Source: Actinomycetota bacterium (GTDB lineage: Bacteria; Actinomycetota; Geothermincolia; Fen-727; Anoxymicrobiaceae). Taken from it: 7,526 bases of DNA. Under the pieces are notes generated by a model. It saw only the letters and a program-made list of their open reading frames with translations. It was not told the origin of the DNA and made no database searches. A program made the position numbers and the translations under genes. The stretch spans positions 853 to 8,378 of the forward strand of contig PMDX01000193.1 of the NCBI GenBank assembly GCA_003154635.1, given 5' to 3'. Of the stretch, positions 6,091 to 7,526 are shown piece after piece (the first letter of the stretch is position 1; every line of letters starts with the position of its first letter).

Positions 6091-6119
6091 TGAACGTGGT
6101 TATATTATGACCGTGTTCA
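6091..6119. promoter_or_regulatory. Inverted repeat over the SCP2 promoter, candidate TetR operator
   Basis: Arms TGAACGTGGT (6091-6100) and ACCGTGTTCA (6110-6119) match as inverted copies at 8 of 10 positions across a 9-bp spacer. The site covers the -10 box and part of the spacer of the SCP2 promoter, so a bound repressor would block it. The left part, TGAACGTGGTTATATTA, recurs with two transitions at 6921-6937 before tetR, which supports the neighbouring TetR protein as the binder. Confidence 0.6.
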
Positions 6120-6130
6120 GTGATTGTCAA
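6102..6130 (-). promoter_or_regulatory. Sigma70-type promoter of the SCP2 operon
   Basis: On the minus strand: a consensus TTGACA (6130-6125), a 17-bp spacer, then TAATAT (6107-6102). Expected start near 6095. It lies between the tetR terminator and the SCP2 gene and is overlapped by an inverted repeat, so it is probably a regulated promoter. By eye it is the best promoter in the window. Confidence 0.65.
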
Positions 6131-6133
6131 CTA

Positions 6134-6160
6134 TGTTAAGAAACGTTCAGTGACTTAACA
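6134..6160. promoter_or_regulatory. 7-bp inverted repeat TGTTAAG / CTTAACA around another GTTCAGTGA copy
   Basis: TGTTAAG (6134-6140) and CTTAACA (6154-6160) are exact inverted copies with a 13-bp spacer that contains GTTCAGTGA (6145-6153). The same nonamer occurs at 6115-6123, exactly 30 bp away, close to three helical turns. It sits just upstream of the -35 box, so it could be a second regulator site or an activator site. It touches the end of the tetR terminator. Confidence 0.45.
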
Positions 6161-6180
6161 AAAAGCCCGCGGGCGCGAGC
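6160..6180 (-). terminator. Intrinsic terminator of the tetR gene
   Basis: In the minus-strand RNA, GCUCGC pairs with GCGGGC (one G-U pair) around a GCCC loop, and five U follow. It begins 5 nt after the tetR stop codon. This separates tetR from the SCP2 operon and agrees with that operon having its own promoter. Confidence 0.65.
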
Positions 6181-6185
6181 CACGG

Positions 6186-6842
6186 TCAGCGGCCGCGGGA
6201 TTCCCCCGGCGCGCCGGCCTTGAGGCCGTCGATCATTATGTCGATCGACTTTGAAAGTATCTCTTCAAGCGAATCGCGATCTATTATGCCGGGGTCTTTG
6301 AGGATGGCGAGGTCGAGCAGGCCGGACGACATCTGCCATACCGCAATGCTGAACGAGTAAGGGTCGATGTCGCTTCGGAACTTCCCGGAATCGATGCCCT
6401 GCTGCACGATAGCGCTGCTGAACTTCAACACCTCGACTATCGTCCAGTTGATGAGGGACATGGTCTCGCCTGAGAGGTTGTTCCTCAGGCGCTCGGTGAG
6501 CGTGTCATGGAGGACCCGGAAGATGTGGGGCACCTTGATGAAGTAGTCGATGTAAGCGGCACACACGGCCTTTATCTTATTGTCGATGCTTCTCTTGCTG
6601 TTCGCGGCCGCCTCCAGGTCTTGCCGAAAACCCATGATGCCCTTGGCGCAAACCTCGAGAAGGAGCTCATCCTTGCTCTGGAAATAGAGGTAGATGGTTC
6701 CCTTGCTCAGCTCGGTCTTTCTCGCTATCTCCTCGATAGTGGTGCTCTCGAAACCTTTGGCGTCAAAGAGCTCCTCGGCCGCCTCGATGATGTCGTTGCG
6801 ACGCTGTTGTTTCTCTTTTTCTCTCCTGCTGACCGTACTCAT
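6186..6842 (-). CDS. TetR-family transcriptional regulator
   Basis: 218 residues, typical for the family. The N-terminal DNA-binding domain is clear: RRNDIIEAAEELFDAKGFESTT, then the helix-turn-helix IEEIARKTELSKGTIYLYFQSKDELL (about 36-60). The C-terminal part is helical and variable, as expected for ligand binding and dimer formation; its ligand cannot be read from the sequence, though the setting suggests an acyl-CoA or other hydrophobic compound, as for FadR-type TetR proteins. A basic, charged tail of about 10 residues precedes the first helix. The ATG at 6842 is preceded by GGGAGC at a longish distance, so translation may be weak. It lies between the SDR gene and the SCP2 operon, ends in its own terminator, and related motifs occur before it and before SCP2. 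This suggests autoregulation and control of the downstream genes. Confidence 0.92.
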   Translation of the reverse strand: MSTVSRREKEKQQRRNDIIEAAEELFDAKGFESTTIEEIARKTELSKGTIYLYFQSKDELLLEVCAKGIMGFRQDLEAAANSKRSIDNKIKAVCAAYIDYFIKVPHIFRVLHDTLTERLRNNLSGETMSLINWTIVEVLKFSSAIVQQGIDSGKFRSDIDPYSFSIAVWQMSSGLLDLAILKDPGIIDRDSLEEILSKSIDIMIDGLKAGAPGESRGR

Positions 6843-6917
6843 TATCGCGTTGGGCTCCCTGGGTCTTTAAGCACTAAGCGCGAGTGCCGAAACGTTTTCG
6901 CGCGACACTTGATGAAA

Positions 6918-6937
6918 CACTGAACGTAGTCATATTA
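6918..6937. promoter_or_regulatory. Candidate TetR binding site before tetR
   Basis: CACTGAACG (6918-6926) is the inverse of CGTTCAGTG found at 6144-6152, and TGAACGTAGTCATATTA (6921-6937) matches 6091-6107 at 15 of 17 positions. The site overlaps the likely -10 region of tetR, so it would serve autoregulation. Unlike the site before SCP2, I see no clear second arm here. Confidence 0.5.
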
Positions 6938-6958
6938 ACACGAGATGGGAATTGACAA
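6932..6958 (-). promoter_or_regulatory. Candidate promoter of tetR
   Basis: On the minus strand: TTGTCA (6958-6953) and TAATAT (6937-6932) with a short 15-bp spacer, or ATATGA with a 17-bp spacer. Weaker than the SCP2 promoter, but it carries the same TAATAT and downstream ACGTTCA. The leader then holds the small inverted repeat CGAAACGTTTTCG (6888-6900). Confidence 0.4.
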
Positions 6959-6991
6959 ACTCGAGAAGCGGTCGCCTCAGCCCTTGTTGTG

Positions 6992-7526
6992 TCAGATCGT
7001 GTAACCACCGTCGACCGTGAATAGCTGGCCTGTCATGTAGTCGCCGTGCTCGCATAGAAACGCCACGAGTTCTGCGACCTCATCGGGTCTGCCCAACCGG
7101 CGCATCGGCACCGCCGGGATGACCCTCTTCTGTATCTCCTCATCAACTTCGCTGATCAGGTCTGTCTCGATGAAGCCCGGCACGACGGCGTTCACAGTTA
7201 TGCCGAAACGCGCGACCTCGAGGGCGAGCGACTTTGTGAGACCTATGAGTCCAGCCTTGGTGGTCGCGTAGACACTGCTTCCGGGGAAGCCCGCGACACC
7301 CGTCACGGATGACATGTTAATCACGCGTCCCCACCTCTCTTCTTTCATGAGTGGCAGCGCCCTGCCGGAGAGGTAAAACGCGCTCTTGAGGTTTGTTGAC
7401 ATCATACGTTCGAGCAATTCGGAATCAAGGTCGTCCACCGGTGTAGGCTGCCAGATGCCGGCGTTGTTCACGAGGATATCGAGCCTGCCGAGCGACTCCA
7501 CGACCTGGCCGAAAAGCTCGTCCGCC
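6992..7526 (-). CDS. FabG-like short-chain dehydrogenase/reductase (N-terminus outside window)
   Basis: 177 residues are visible; the frame stays open to the window edge, so about the first 70 residues, with the TGxxxGIG nucleotide-binding motif, are missing. Visible family marks: GRLDILVNNAG, the NLKSAFYLSG helix, the catalytic serine in NMSSVTG, the YATTK catalytic Tyr/Lys pair, GITVNAVVPGFIETD, the RRLGRPDEVAELVAFL segment and the final GGYTI. This is the classical SDR pattern of FabG or acetoacetyl-CoA reductase-like enzymes, which interconvert 3-oxo and 3-hydroxy acyl groups or other alcohols and ketones with NAD(P)H. The exact substrate cannot be told. A GTG at 7501 is inside the conserved fold and is not the true start. 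It lies 149 nt upstream of tetR, and no clear terminator follows it. Confidence 0.92.
   Translation of the reverse strand, partial: ADELFGQVVESLGRLDILVNNAGIWQPTPVDDLDSELLERMMSTNLKSAFYLSGRALPLMKEERWGRVINMSSVTGVAGFPGSSVYATTKAGLIGLTKSLALEVARFGITVNAVVPGFIETDLISEVDEEIQKRVIPAVPMRRLGRPDEVAELVAFLCEHGDYMTGQLFTVDGGYTI

Larger units (their letters stand above)
5860..6095 (-). promoter_or_regulatory. Long 5' leader of the SCP2 operon, no gene seen
   Basis: About 235 nt separate the expected transcription start (near 6095) from the SCP2 start codon. It is richer in A/T than the genes and has no open frame I can support on either strand. It holds a hairpin close to the 5' end (6069-6083), the 12-bp palindrome TCGGTATACCGA (5973-5984) and a strong hairpin at 5901-5920. 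I do not recognise a known riboswitch. The ribosome site AAAGGAG ends the region. Confidence 0.4.

Noticed and set aside
5859..6110. An 83-codon plus-strand frame in the tetR-SCP2 gap
   Set aside because: It overlaps the SCP2 ribosome site, leader hairpins and operator, shows no ribosome site or recognisable motif, and runs against all neighbouring genes.
1..7526. CRISPR arrays, tRNA or rRNA genes, insertion sequences or phage genes
   Set aside because: I saw no regularly spaced repeats, cloverleaf-like sequences, transposase motifs or target-site duplications on either strand.

Overview
This window is a compact, GC-rich bacterial accessory-metabolism locus. Every gene I can support lies on the minus strand, so transcription runs from high to low coordinates. 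The mix of a tungsten/molybdenum-type aldehyde:ferredoxin oxidoreductase (AOR), a ferredoxin-like partner and a CCG-domain iron-sulfur protein points to an anaerobic bacterium. High GC with TetR, SDR and SCP2 genes would fit a deep-branching Actinomycetota or a Desulfobacterota-like anaerobe, but the window alone does not settle the phylum.

Layout in transcription order: (1) 7526-6992, most of a FabG-like short-chain dehydrogenase, N-terminus outside the window; (2) 6842-6186, a TetR-family regulator with its own promoter region and an intrinsic terminator just after it; (3) 6185-5860, a regulatory stretch with a good sigma70-type promoter (TTGACA, 17 bp, TAATAT), an inverted repeat lying on that promoter and a leader of about 235 nt with hairpins; (4) 5859-5443, an SCP2-like lipid-binding protein; (5) 5356-1277, three tightly coupled genes: a VAO-fold FAD protein, a GlcF/HdrD-like iron-sulfur protein with two CCG domains, and a second, VAO/4-cresol-dehydrogenase-like FAD protein; (6) 1276-1037, a 240-nt gap with a second candidate promoter and a perfect palindrome; (7) 1036-686, a two-cluster ferredoxin-like protein; (8) 674-1, the N-terminal 224 residues of a divergent AOR that runs off the window.

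Working model (inference): SCP2 binds or delivers a hydrophobic substrate or product. The two flavoproteins and the CCG protein form one dehydrogenase complex that sends electrons to a quinone or another Fe-S carrier. The AOR and its ferredoxin partner act on the aldehyde/acid pair or on a related low-potential step. The TetR protein probably controls the set: a 17-bp motif (two transitions apart) occurs at both its own promoter and the SCP2 promoter, and CACTGAAC occurs three times around the tetR gene. I do not recognise this exact gene combination as a named system, and the substrate is unknown.
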